DNA of 48,250 nt, taken from the IMG/VR virus record IMGVR_UViG_3300028840_001102, positions 1-48,250 of that record; one strand, given 5' to 3'. Under the pieces are notes generated by a model. The model saw nothing but the letters and a program-made list of their open reading frames with translations. It was not told the origin of the DNA and made no database searches. Positions 14,695 through 22,077 of this stretch are shown one piece after another. Every line of letters starts with the position of its first letter. The stretch's first letter is position 1. Position numbers and translations under genes: made by a program. This stretch comes from a virus.

Positions 14695-15082
14695 ATGTGT
14701 TAGGGCGTGGCTAATATCAGGTGCCGGCAAGGGGCCTCGAGAGAGGACGCTTGAAGCTAGACGGATGTTGGAACATGCTGGGGTTACGCATGACAATTGG
14801 CCACGTAATCCGTTTGGTACGCAGTACGTAGCAGACCTGATTTCGGCTGTTGACAGGGGCGAGTTCGAGGAGGAACGCACACGTGCATATACTAAGCCGA
14901 AACAAACCTTTTGGGTACAGATAGAGATTACAGTAACGTGTGAAAGCTGCCACGGCGACATTACGTACTGGCATAGTAGCAAGTACAAAAAACCGCGGAA
15001 GCGTATTTGTAGGGAATGTCGGTTGAGGCGTGATAGGGAATGGCAGAAGGAATACCAGAAGAAACGTCAGGAGCAACGTTAA
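14675..15082 (+). CDS. Cys-pair Zn-binding protein with basic C-terminus
   Basis: A 135-aa protein. ATG 14675 is taken over a TTG at 14648. It overlaps the previous gene and lacks a clear ribosome site, so it probably depends on coupling. The C-terminal half has CESCHG and CRECRLRR, a four-Cys zinc site, followed by a Lys/Arg/Gln-rich tail (REWQKEYQKKRQEQR). This is typical of small phage DNA- or RNA-binding proteins and of HNH-like folds, though the HNH catalytic residues are not evident. Confidence 0.55.
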   Translation: MPNRKDRCVRAWLISGAGKGPRERTLEARRMLEHAGVTHDNWPRNPFGTQYVADLISAVDRGEFEEERTRAYTKPKQTFWVQIEITVTCESCHGDITYWHSSKYKKPRKRICRECRLRRDREWQKEYQKKRQEQR

Positions 15083-15291
15083 TGTTTGTGATTATCAGGA
15101 AGGACGAGACGCCTGTATTGAAGGACATACTTGATAGGGAGGACTTGCTGGATGCCGCTAAAGGGACGGTTATTCTCATGTGCGAGTCGCCTGTATTCAG
15201 ACTCCGGGATGACGGTGATTGGATCCCATTAGAAGAAAGGCCATACAATGGAAATGACGGCGTCCGAATACAAGAGCCTGGGAAAGCGTAA
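15082..15291 (+). CDS. Small acidic protein, unknown
   Basis: A 69-aa protein whose ATG overlaps the preceding stop (TAATG), with CAGGAG upstream (MFVIIRKDETPVLKDILDRE). An alpha/beta pattern is likely. It also overlaps the next gene by 44 bases. No domain recognised. Confidence 0.55.
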   Translation: MFVIIRKDETPVLKDILDREDLLDAAKGTVILMCESPVFRLRDDGDWIPLEERPYNGNDGVRIQEPGKA

Positions 15292-15730
15292 ACGTCCGAA
15301 TAAGTACGGGGCAAGGAAAACACAAGTAGGGGGGTTTACGTTTGATAGCAAGTTAGAGTCCGAGTTCTACCTGCAACTCATGCTGTGGCAACAGACAGAG
15401 CCCAAATGTATACAATGGGTAGACGTGCATCCGTTTGTTTGTATAGGGCAGGGCAAGGCCCAGAGAATATGTTTAGACTTTTGTATTTGGGGGCCGCCGT
15501 GGGTTGACTTCGATCTGCCGGAGGTTAGGTGTGTCTTTATAGATGTCAAATCAGAAGTCACAAGGCGGAAAACGGATTTTAAACGGGTCGAGGCCGCCTT
15601 TAACGAAAGGCATCCAGCAAGGCCGTTATGGGTAGTGACTAAGTCTAACGGTATCTGGTACTATAATGATGTCGTGCTGCATCTTGGCAGTATTCTAACT
15701 AGGTTGTGTCCCGTAACGAAGAAGGGGTAA
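15248..15730 (+). CDS. DUF1064 family nuclease-like protein (Holliday-junction resolvase type)
   Basis: A 160-aa protein. NKYGARKTQVGGFTFDSKLE near the N-terminus is a hallmark of DUF1064. The PD-(D/E)XK-like residues appear as E in SKLESEF, D in CLDFCIW and D-x-K in FIDVKSE. The family is common in phages near recombination genes and is thought to act on branched DNA. Length is typical. It overlaps the preceding gene; AAAGG lies upstream of ATG 15248. Confidence 0.85.
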   Translation: MEMTASEYKSLGKRKRPNKYGARKTQVGGFTFDSKLESEFYLQLMLWQQTEPKCIQWVDVHPFVCIGQGKAQRICLDFCIWGPPWVDFDLPEVRCVFIDVKSEVTRRKTDFKRVEAAFNERHPARPLWVVTKSNGIWYYNDVVLHLGSILTRLCPVTKKG

Positions 15731-15749
15731 ACATTGAAGGATATGAACA

Positions 15750-16550
15750 ATGAGCAAACGACACCCAATTAGCTGGGTCAACGTGCCGGGATATACAGGT
15801 GAAACATGGAACCCTATTGTGGGTTGTTCGCCCTTGTCAAAAGGTTGTGAGCATTGTTACGCAGCGCGGTTGGCTTCAACTAGGCTTAAGCATGTTTCCA
15901 AATATAGAGACCTTGCTAAGGAGGGCAAATGGACAGGGGAGGTCAGATTGTGGCCTAACGCAATTACGGAACCATTACATTGGCAAAAGCCTAGGGCGAT
16001 CTTTGTATGCGACATGGGGGATTTGTTTCACCCTAATGTTCGGATTCAAGATATTGAGTGTGTATATAGTGTTATGAGGCGTTGTCCGCAACACCTCTTT
16101 ATGGTGTTGACAAAACGACCTGATCGTATGTATGTCTGGAGTGAAACTCCAGTATTGCCAAATGTCTGGATTGGCACTACTGTTGAATCTCAGGAGTATG
16201 TTGACCGCATTGCCACGTTGCTTAGAATTCCGGCAGCTAAACATTTCGTAAGCGTAGAACCGATGCTGGGGGAAATAGACCTTGATGATTACTTGGCCGG
16301 GTATGGTTCTGGTGATCATCTTGATTGGGTGATATGCGGTGGTGAATCAGGCCCTAAAGCGCGGCCAATAGATCCTGATTGGGTTAGGTCTCTAAGGGAT
16401 CAATGTATTGAGGCCAAAGTGCCTTTCCACTTCAAGCAATGGGGTTCGTTTGGCAATGGCCCTACAATGGTAACATGGATCAACAATGAAACCTGGTATG
16501 AGTTCCCATGCATAGACGATGAAGTCTGGCACGAGTTTCCTAAGGAGTGA
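15750..16550 (+). CDS. DUF5131 (phage Gp37/Gp68-like) three-cysteine protein
   Basis: A 266-aa protein of the DUF5131 family, once called phage Gp37/Gp68. The signature TWNPIVGCSPLSKGCEHCYA places C26, C33 and C36 near the N-terminus. A second block, FVCDMGDLFHP, lies near residue 87, then VLTKRPDRM, WIGTTVES, and WVICGGESGPKARP near the C-terminus. The fold is TIM-barrel-like with a radical-SAM-style cysteine cluster. The spacing CX6CX2C is not the classical CX3CX2C. The substrate is unknown. Members occur in mobile elements and phages, some beside three-Cys-motif partner proteins; I see no such partner here. Start ATG is at 15750. Confidence 0.9.
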   Translation: MSKRHPISWVNVPGYTGETWNPIVGCSPLSKGCEHCYAARLASTRLKHVSKYRDLAKEGKWTGEVRLWPNAITEPLHWQKPRAIFVCDMGDLFHPNVRIQDIECVYSVMRRCPQHLFMVLTKRPDRMYVWSETPVLPNVWIGTTVESQEYVDRIATLLRIPAAKHFVSVEPMLGEIDLDDYLAGYGSGDHLDWVICGGESGPKARPIDPDWVRSLRDQCIEAKVPFHFKQWGSFGNGPTMVTWINNETWYEFPCIDDEVWHEFPKE

Positions 16551-16554
16551 CGTT

Positions 16555-16809
16555 ATGCTAACACGGATTGTTGTCAATATTAGAGGTGCAGTATTTGAAT
16601 CAACGAAGCAGCCAAGACCTGTAGTAGAATGGAGCAAAGAACTCCAGGACGCATTGTATAAGGCCGAACCGTATAGCGTTTTGAAGATAGCACTAGACAG
16701 ACCGTGCGAGACCGTTCTATTGCTTCCCGCTGCAATGCTCAAAGAGGCGTTTTTCATTGTTGAAGAATGTCCTAACATGCCTGATAACAGTATGGAGGAC
16801 GAAACATGA
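16555..16809 (+). CDS. Small protein, unknown
   Basis: An 84-aa protein starting at ATG 16555 with AAGGAG upstream (MLTRIVVNIRGAVFESTKQP). It looks alpha/beta with an acidic C-terminus (NMPDNSMEDET). It overlaps the next gene by four bases (ATGA). Function unknown. Confidence 0.6.
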   Translation: MLTRIVVNIRGAVFESTKQPRPVVEWSKELQDALYKAEPYSVLKIALDRPCETVLLLPAAMLKEAFFIVEECPNMPDNSMEDET

Positions 16810-17132
16810 GTAGTAAAGAGTCCGCGCTAGGTCTTGAAATAGAGGAAGTTGCGTGGCATCGCAATGGTATTAGTGGCGTTGGCTTTTATGCAATCAGATT
16901 CCTATGGCAGCCAGACGATGCCCGTACAAAAGAGCGATTTCTAGGCATCGTGTTTGATGAACCAGGCCATTGTTCCGTTATTGGTATTGATCGCCTATCA
17001 ACGCAAGGTGTAGCGTTTGCGGGTGGTAATTCATGGCGAGGCGACCGCTTTGAGGAGGATCTTCGCCGAGCAATTGAGAATTCGCCGACTTCCGGTGGTG
17101 TGAGAATTGGGCCTTTCTGTGTGCCGGTCTAA
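16806..17132 (+). CDS. Hypothetical phage protein
   Basis: A 108-aa protein coupled to the previous gene by ATGA, with TGGAGG upstream. It is alpha/beta-looking: GFYAIRFLWQPDDARTKERF, FLGIVFDEPGHCSVIGIDRL, GGNSWRGDRFEEDL. No recognised domain, no membrane segment. Confidence 0.6.
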   Translation: MSSKESALGLEIEEVAWHRNGISGVGFYAIRFLWQPDDARTKERFLGIVFDEPGHCSVIGIDRLSTQGVAFAGGNSWRGDRFEEDLRRAIENSPTSGGVRIGPFCVPV

Positions 17133-17155
17133 GATAGTCATAGGGAGATCAAGTT

Positions 17156-17512
17156 ATGAGTTTCCATGTCCCGGAAATCTATAGGGTAAGAAGTGGCCCG
17201 ATGGGAAGTGACTCAAGCTATGGAAACAATGGGGCATTTCTTGTTCCTCGCATAACTAGAAACCTAGAGGCCTACTGCATTGCAAGCGATGGTTTGGGTT
17301 GGGAACATGTAAGCTGTCATATTGTAGGCCAAGCACGTACCCCGACATGGGAAGAGATGTGTGCTGTTAAAGACCTGTTTTGGGCAGATGACGACGTGGT
17401 GATCCAAATACACCCTAAGAAATCTCAGTATGTAAACAACCACCCCGATGTATTGCATCTTTGGAGACAGATAGGTGCAGTACAACCGACGCCACCTATT
17501 GAGTGTGTATAG
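17156..17512 (+). CDS. Conserved-type phage protein of unknown function
   Basis: A 118-aa protein starting at ATG 17156 with GGGAG upstream. The pattern GWEHVSCHIVG, TPTWEEMCAVKDLFW, QIHPKKSQYVNNHPDVLHLW recurs, in my recollection, in a small family of phage hypotheticals that accompany replication genes. Trp/His-rich conservation suggests a defined fold, but the function is unknown. Confidence 0.65.
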   Translation: MSFHVPEIYRVRSGPMGSDSSYGNNGAFLVPRITRNLEAYCIASDGLGWEHVSCHIVGQARTPTWEEMCAVKDLFWADDDVVIQIHPKKSQYVNNHPDVLHLWRQIGAVQPTPPIECV

Positions 17513-17531
17513 TATATAGGGAGAGTGTCCA

Positions 17532-17780
17532 ATGATAGATTGGCCGACTGACCCACCGCAGCAAACACAAAATGCTCACAATGTCCAGGTAGCATGCAAG
17601 GTTATTGACGCCCTAACAAAAGATAACAATAAACAACGGGAGACATTAGAGGCCATTAGAAACATTAGTGGCGAAGCATATAACACCCTTGCTACCAATC
17701 AAGCGCTTGCCCGCATTCGGAGATTATGCTCGGCAATATTGGACACCGATACTGCCGAAAGTGCCCATCATAAGGAGTAG
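17532..17780 (+). CDS. Small helical protein, unknown
   Basis: An 82-aa helical protein (VACKVIDALTKDNNKQRETL) starting at ATG 17532 after GGGAGAGTG. It ends 7 bp before the replication initiator-like gene, so the two are probably co-expressed. No domain recognised. Confidence 0.55.
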   Translation: MIDWPTDPPQQTQNAHNVQVACKVIDALTKDNNKQRETLEAIRNISGEAYNTLATNQALARIRRLCSAILDTDTAESAHHKE

Positions 17781-17787
17781 GTCTCCA

Positions 17788-18897
17788 ATGCCTACGAGTA
17801 GCATCCGCTACATTCAGCTTAGTACAAGCTTCTGGCGTGAGCCTGATATCCGCAAATGGTCTAGCGATGCCAAGGTTTTATACCTATATCTAATCGGCAA
17901 CAATGACGTGCACGGGGCAACTGGTATAGGCCACATAGACCTAAGCGCAATGTGTTTTGATCTCAATATGGAACCCAAAAACCTGGCGAAAGCAAAGGCG
18001 GAAATTGGAGACAAAGTCCAGTGGTTTTCAGGTGATTACTACTGGGTCAAGGCCAGGAGCGCTCACGCCTGTTACAAGATTAACGGGGACCATTCGGACA
18101 AACTTGCACGTGCCGCGGCTAATTATGTTAGCGGTTTACGGTCAGATATTCTGGACGCATATGTCAAGAGATACCCCGATATCCTGGCATATGCCGAGCG
18201 TCAGAAGGCGGCCACGGACGCACAACAGATACCCCATACAAAGGGTATAGATACCCCATCGATAGGGCATGCAAGGGGTATCGATACACCATCGATAGAC
18301 CATCGATACCCTATCGATACCCTATCGACTACATCTTGTATGCCGGACACCAAACCGAAGGAGGCCACGCAAGATAAGCGAGATACCCCATCGATACCCC
18401 ATCGATACCCTATGCATACCCCATCTCTTCGTGAGAGCGATTCCGACTCCGAGTCCGAATCCGAGTCCGAGTCCGACAATGGGGAGAAGAACCCCCCTTC
18501 CCCCCACGGCACCGAGGCACCACCCAGCAGACCAATCAAGACCGAATTGCAGCAAGCCTTCCCGGACCCAATCATGGCTCAAGCAGTACAAGAATTGTTG
18601 GCCAAATATGCCTCTACTATCAGAGCCGACGATAGCCTAGACAAGGCACTCTGGCCAATCAAACACATATTGCGTTCAGGCACCACCAACATAACAGACC
18701 TCCACACCGCAGTAGAAAGGGCAGCCCAAACATACCACGGACAAGACGAAACCTTTAATCCAACCGCGCACAATTTCTTCAGGGACAACCGCTGGCGTTT
18801 CTACCTGAGTAAAGGTTGGAAACCACCCATACCAAAGGAAGACAAACGCATAGCCAAGATAAGAGAAGCCGCAGAAAAAGCAAGGGAGAGCTTCTGA
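17788..18897 (+). CDS. Replication initiator-like protein carrying the origin iterons in its gene
   Basis: A 369-aa protein. ATG 17788, with AAGGAG upstream, is chosen over an earlier in-frame start inside the previous gene. The N-terminal ~115 aa (SIRYIQLSTSFWREPDIRKW; AKVLYLYLIGNND) look like the winged-helix N-domain of phage replisome-organiser or O-type proteins. The central part (~145-215) is an 11-residue repeat (GIDTPSI...) created by the 11-bp DNA iterons. It is followed by a Ser-Glu/Asp run (SDSDSESESESESD), a Pro linker, and a C-terminal helical domain (~255-369; ALWPIKHILRSGTTNITDLH, NFFRDNRWRFYLSKGW) like those that contact helicase or loader. The layout parallels lambda O, whose gene also contains the origin. 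Confidence in an initiator role is good; family not certain. Confidence 0.75.
   Translation: MPTSSIRYIQLSTSFWREPDIRKWSSDAKVLYLYLIGNNDVHGATGIGHIDLSAMCFDLNMEPKNLAKAKAEIGDKVQWFSGDYYWVKARSAHACYKINGDHSDKLARAAANYVSGLRSDILDAYVKRYPDILAYAERQKAATDAQQIPHTKGIDTPSIGHARGIDTPSIDHRYPIDTLSTTSCMPDTKPKEATQDKRDTPSIPHRYPMHTPSLRESDSDSESESESESDNGEKNPPSPHGTEAPPSRPIKTELQQAFPDPIMAQAVQELLAKYASTIRADDSLDKALWPIKHILRSGTTNITDLHTAVERAAQTYHGQDETFNPTAHNFFRDNRWRFYLSKGWKPPIPKEDKRIAKIREAAEKARESF
18228..18326 (+). repeat. Origin iteron array 1: 11-bp units, consensus GATACCCYATC
   Basis: Units begin every 11 bp. Good copies start at 18250, 18283, 18294, 18305 and 18316, plus a copy at 18228. Units at 18261 (GATAGGGCATG) and 18272 (CAAGGGGTATC) carry the motif partly inverted or altered; 18239 is degenerate. 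Junctions create ATCGAT. Eleven bp is about one helical turn, so sites face one side of the helix. The array lies inside the initiator-like gene. Confidence 0.85.
18382..18425 (+). repeat. Origin iteron array 2: four 11-bp units
   Basis: Units start at 18382, 18393, 18404 and 18415: GATACCCCATC twice, GATACCCTATG and CATACCCCATC. The distance from the first copy of array 1 is 154 bp, exactly 14 units, so the helical phase is kept across the 55-bp gap between the arrays. Confidence 0.85.
18439..18477 (+). repeat. Hexamer repeat encoding a Ser-Glu/Asp run
   Basis: GA(C/G/A)TCC-type hexamers are repeated about six times and encode DSDSESESESESD right after the second iteron array. A C-rich stretch (near 18491-18510) follows. 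It may be a simple slippage repeat, a strand-asymmetric unwinding or spacer element, or just an acidic linker. Confidence 0.75.
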
Positions 18898-18898
18898 C

Positions 18899-19834
18899 AT
18901 GAACCATACTGAAATCGCAGACATCTTTGATTATATGGAGGCACTCGGTTGGAAAGTGTGGGATAACGCCAAGCCACCTTGGGTTAGAGTCCTGCAAGGC
19001 ATCCAATCCTATCAAGCGGCCAAAGATATCCTATACCAAATGTCACTCGAAGAACGGTGGCAAACAAAAACACCAGGCCTAGGCGTATTCCAAAAAACCG
19101 CATTCCGCTATATCTCGGCAAACAGGGAATATATACCAAAGCCACCGGGATGTTCTATTTGTAGCAATACCGATAATGGAGCAGTTAATACCTCGCTTGG
19201 TTTAGTCTTTGTCCCCTGCGTTAGAAACCCAGAACCACCGCCATGGAGAGTCGTCGGCACCGAAGGCGATGACATACGAATCTTTACCGTGCCTTGCACG
19301 TGCGAAGCCGGAGAATACTATGCCCAAATGACCAAAGGAAATCAAACACATACACAACGATTTAGAACCGACGCGCACGAATGGCTCGAACAACACGAAG
19401 CGGAGGCGTATGAATATTGGGCAAACAAAATCAACCGGTTGAAGGCAAATCGATGTCTAACGGAGGCAGATATCAACCGCATTAAATGCGCAGAACCCAC
19501 CCTCGCAGCCGTGCTGAGGGACTTCGCTTCAAGCCTCACAGCACCGCCGGCCGAAACCCGAAAAAGCGATTCTGACGCACACGAGCCCCGAGGGGTAGGC
19601 AAACCATACCGTAGCCTATCCGTGTGCCTTGACGGTGCCTCCCAGGCCGTAGAATCGTATCGCATGACGCCACGCTCCGCGGCAGACGCGTCGCAAACGC
19701 AGACGCCACAGACCAGACGCGAACGATCCGCAGACGAACAGGCACGCCGAGAAATCACAGACGCTTCCGACTTTGAACTCTGGAAGGCCGAACAAATCAA
19801 ACGATTGGAGGAATCACACCATGGTGAGTTCTGA
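18899..19834 (+). CDS. Replication-module protein with Cys cluster (possible helicase-loader role)
   Basis: A 311-aa protein starting one base after the initiator's stop region. Residues ~80-130 hold GCSICSNTDNG, then FVPCVRN and later FTVPCTCEAGEYYAQ, a zinc-binding cluster. The N-terminal ~75 aa (MEALGWKVWDNAKPPWVRVL; YQAAKDILYQMSLEERWQTK) look helical, like small loader or primase-associated domains. The C-terminal third is a polar linker and an acidic helix. In lambda-type modules the gene after the initiator encodes the helicase loader. No Walker motif is present, so any loader would be of the P type. Role is inferred from position. Confidence 0.55.
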   Translation: MNHTEIADIFDYMEALGWKVWDNAKPPWVRVLQGIQSYQAAKDILYQMSLEERWQTKTPGLGVFQKTAFRYISANREYIPKPPGCSICSNTDNGAVNTSLGLVFVPCVRNPEPPPWRVVGTEGDDIRIFTVPCTCEAGEYYAQMTKGNQTHTQRFRTDAHEWLEQHEAEAYEYWANKINRLKANRCLTEADINRIKCAEPTLAAVLRDFASSLTAPPAETRKSDSDAHEPRGVGKPYRSLSVCLDGASQAVESYRMTPRSAADASQTQTPQTRRERSADEQARREITDASDFELWKAEQIKRLEESHHGEF

Positions 19835-20198
19835 GATATTGTGCCGGCTTATTGATGCAGTAGATAGACTCACTGCAAGTTTAAATCGTGCCGTAGATAC
19901 CTATGGAACGTCTGGCAAGGAACACAAAGGGCCGCATCAAAGATATCAAAAAGAAACGTACCAAATGCCGACACCGCAGAAACGGGATTTGACAAATCTG
20001 CTACAACGCATTCTCGATATTCACACGTGCGATACCGAGCTTTTGTTAGGCAAATGCGTTTGGTGTGGAGCAGACAAACACGACTTTGACGATCAACCCA
20101 ATGCTATGCATAATCACGCCTTGGATTGCCCGGTCGTTATCGCAAAACGATTGATGGGCAAATATCAATGCCTTGAGGATAACGCAGAAAACACTTGA
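19821..20198 (+). CDS. Small Cys/His Zn-binding protein
   Basis: A 125-aa protein. ATG 19821 is preferred because GGAGG lies ten bases upstream; an earlier in-frame ATG lies within the previous gene without a ribosome site. The C-terminal half has CVWCGADKH and then HNHALDCPVV, a plausible C2-HC zinc finger. The N-terminus is helical (ILCRLIDAVDRLTASLNRAV). Overlaps both neighbours slightly, as in a coupled replication operon. Confidence 0.6.
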   Translation: MVSSEILCRLIDAVDRLTASLNRAVDTYGTSGKEHKGPHQRYQKETYQMPTPQKRDLTNLLQRILDIHTCDTELLLGKCVWCGADKHDFDDQPNAMHNHALDCPVVIAKRLMGKYQCLEDNAENT

Positions 20199-20223
20199 CA
20201 CCGAGTATCATTTTGGGTAACCT
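20195..20223 (+). promoter_or_regulatory. Weak candidate sigma70-type promoter
   Basis: TTGACA (20195-20200), a 17-bp spacer and TAACCT (20218-20223) lie just before the ParB-like gene. The first ten bases TTGACACCGA are identical to those of the better promoter at 26758. The -10 is poor. Confidence 0.3.
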
Positions 20224-20257
20224 AACCTGGCTCAAAGGAAACAAAAAGGATATCTGT

Positions 20258-20821
20258 ATGGTTGTCCCAAACACTGTAGCAGATTTACACCCATGGCAGG
20301 GAAACCCGCGGGAAATCGATGAATCCGAACTCAGCTCACTACATCGGAGTATGGGAGAGATGGGGGACCTCTCCGGGATCGTGTTTAACCTCCGGACACG
20401 GAGATTGGTTACCGGACACCAGAGACGAAAGAAGCTTCCGGATGAACTTCCGGTACAGGGTTACACCGAGGTCCATGATGATACCGGGACCGTAGGAACG
20501 GCTTGGGTAGAGGATCCGAATACCGGGGCAAGGTGGGCGATACGGTATGTTGATTGGGGCGAGCAGATGGAATTGCTTGCAAATCTAACGGCAAACAATC
20601 CAGGTATTCAGGGGCACTTTACGCCGGCTGTTGGGCCTATGCTTGAGACATTGAAGACTGATCTCCCTGAGTTGTCTGATAGTTTGCGATTGGCCGCTAT
20701 TGATATTCCAGTTGATCCGGCCTCGTTTGTTCCCCAAGATGGCAGTACGCAACCTTCCTTGGACCACAAAAATCCTGTCAAATGCCCTGAGTGCGGACAT
20801 GAGTTCTCGCCGTCAACTTAA
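20258..20821 (+). CDS. ParB-like N-terminal domain protein with C-terminal zinc ribbon
   Basis: A 187-aa protein from ATG 20258 (a TTG at 20195 would add 21 aa). Residues ~10-75 follow the ParB/sulfiredoxin-like pattern: LHPWQGNPREIDESELSSLH, then GIVFNLRTRRLVTGHQRRKK, with the GHQR nucleotide-binding motif. The C-terminal end carries CPECGHEF, one half of a zinc ribbon. ParB-fold proteins use CTP or act as nucleases or kinases in different families; which applies is not visible. The gene overlaps the following Mom-family gene by 23 bases, so the two are co-translated. In phage Mu the zinc protein Com also overlaps and activates mom, a suggestive parallel. Confidence 0.8.
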   Translation: MVVPNTVADLHPWQGNPREIDESELSSLHRSMGEMGDLSGIVFNLRTRRLVTGHQRRKKLPDELPVQGYTEVHDDTGTVGTAWVEDPNTGARWAIRYVDWGEQMELLANLTANNPGIQGHFTPAVGPMLETLKTDLPELSDSLRLAAIDIPVDPASFVPQDGSTQPSLDHKNPVKCPECGHEFSPST

Positions 20822-21428
20822 ACTCGGTTGGTGTACTTACACCGCGGCCAAATACGCTGTTGAGCATTGGCATTATTCCCGGACAATGCCAGCGTTCAAA
20901 GTTGCCAAGATTGGTGTTTGGGAAGATGAAACCTTTATTGGTGCTGTATTGTTTGGTATGGGTGCTACTAAACATTTGGGTTCGCCATATGGGTTAAATT
21001 GCTTCCAAGTATGCGAACTTGTACGAGTTGCCCTTACAACCCATAATGCGCCAGTGACTCGTATAATCCGAATAGCGATTAGTATGGTCAAAAAACGATA
21101 CCGTGGCTTAAGGCTAATTGTGTCCTTTGCTGACCCAGAGCAAGGGCATATCGGCACGATATATCAAGCAGGTAATTGGATTTATAGTGGCAGCGTTGCA
21201 TCCGGAGATTGGGTAAAAGTGCATAACAAGACATATCATCCTAGGGGCATTGTGCAGAAATATGGTCATAGGGGGATAGCCTGGCTTCGTGCAAATGTTG
21301 ACCCTAATGCAAAGGTTGTCATGAGGATCCCTAAGTATCGGTACTTGATGCCGCTTGACAAGGGCATGGCTCGAGTTATAGCATCATTGCGTCAGCCATA
21401 CCCCAAACAATCTGCGGCCGTGGTGTAA
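20799..21428 (+). CDS. mom: Mom-family DNA modification enzyme
   Basis: A 209-aa protein that resembles the Mom family (GNAT-like fold), which in phage Mu converts adenine in DNA to a carbamoylmethyl-type derivative and protects against restriction. Recognisable blocks are AVEHWHYSRTMP, GVWEDETFIGAVLFG, CELVRVALTTHNAPVTRIIR, RLIVSFADPEQGH and TIYQAGNWIYSG. Length is close to Mu Mom. The ATG at 20799 lies inside the end of the ParB-like gene; a longer upstream frame is a shadow of that gene. Its 3' end overlaps a tRNA-like gene. Together with two methyltransferase loci nearby it forms a DNA-protection region. Confidence 0.85.
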   Translation: MSSRRQLKLGWCTYTAAKYAVEHWHYSRTMPAFKVAKIGVWEDETFIGAVLFGMGATKHLGSPYGLNCFQVCELVRVALTTHNAPVTRIIRIAISMVKKRYRGLRLIVSFADPEQGHIGTIYQAGNWIYSGSVASGDWVKVHNKTYHPRGIVQKYGHRGIAWLRANVDPNAKVVMRIPKYRYLMPLDKGMARVIASLRQPYPKQSAAVV

Positions 21429-21485
21429 TGGCAACACACCTGGTACCCAACCGGGATATGGCGGTTCAACTCCGACCCGGCCGCT
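21414..21485 (+). tRNA. tRNA-Gly-like gene (CCC) with non-canonical loop and bulged T stem
   Basis: Acceptor GCGGCCG/CGGCCGC is perfect, D arm GTGT/ACAC with GG and A21, anticodon stem CCTGG/CCGGG, loop TACCCAA, and discriminator T as in bacterial tRNA-Gly. Two oddities: position 33 is A instead of the near-universal U, and the T stem GGCGG/CCGaCC pairs fully only if an A is bulged. The first 15 bases overlap the 3' end of mom. It may be a degenerate or specialised tRNA. Confidence 0.7.
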
Positions 21486-21531
21486 CTCCCCTGGATATGA
21501 CGGAGTGTTACATCAATAGAGGTGATAGGAA

Positions 21532-22077
21532 ATGAAAAGAAAACTTACATTAGGGCAAGAGCTTAGAAAAGTCCGTTGCAGGAAGCTAAGGCTTAGAAAA
21601 ATGGAGACCATTGCTAGGTTGCGAGTGCAAGGTTATAGTTGGGCACAGACAGCGGAAATGATGGGGTACACAAATCCCCAATCACTCAATGCTGCCTGCA
21701 ATGGACCTTGGAGAGACGATTGGAGGGAAATATACGACAGGGCTGTTGAGATGCATTGGAACGGTTTGGAGGCTGAAGCCGGATTGAAGCAACAGTCCTT
21801 ATTGAGATCGGAGGACGAAAACATTGCACAAAGGGCCGCCCATAGCCTTCTAGCTCACTCGGCCAAGCTTCGTAAACAATTTCACGGCATTACTAAAAGG
21901 GTAGAACATGGCGGTCAAATAGATGTTGGGATATCTGCCACTAACAGCAAGGGTGTTTCGTTATCTGAGTATGCGCAATGGATTAGGGAACACCGCATGA
22001 ATGGACAGGCTACCAATACCAATGCTAGACCTCAACATGACCGAATCACAGACGACACCGCCAATACCCCAAAGTGA
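21532..22077 (+). CDS. terS: Terminase small subunit
   Basis: A 181-aa protein starting at ATG 21532 directly before the large terminase gene. Its N-terminal third is an HTH: METIARLRVQGYSWAQTAEM, then MMGYTNPQSLNAAC, as in DNA-recognition domains of small terminases. A central helical part (NGLEAEAGLKQQSLLRSEDE; RAAHSLLAHSAKLRKQFHGI) fits the oligomerisation core. The disordered tail ends in Asn/Thr/Asp-rich sequence that overlaps TerL. Role: binds phage DNA and starts packaging. Position makes this call fairly safe. Confidence 0.8.
   Translation: MKRKLTLGQELRKVRCRKLRLRKMETIARLRVQGYSWAQTAEMMGYTNPQSLNAACNGPWRDDWREIYDRAVEMHWNGLEAEAGLKQQSLLRSEDENIAQRAAHSLLAHSAKLRKQFHGITKRVEHGGQIDVGISATNSKGVSLSEYAQWIREHRMNGQATNTNARPQHDRITDDTANTPK

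Noticed and set aside
18228-18425. Repeat array as a CRISPR locus
   Set aside because: Units are 11 bp, contiguous, without spacers, inside a coding gene; they fit iterons.
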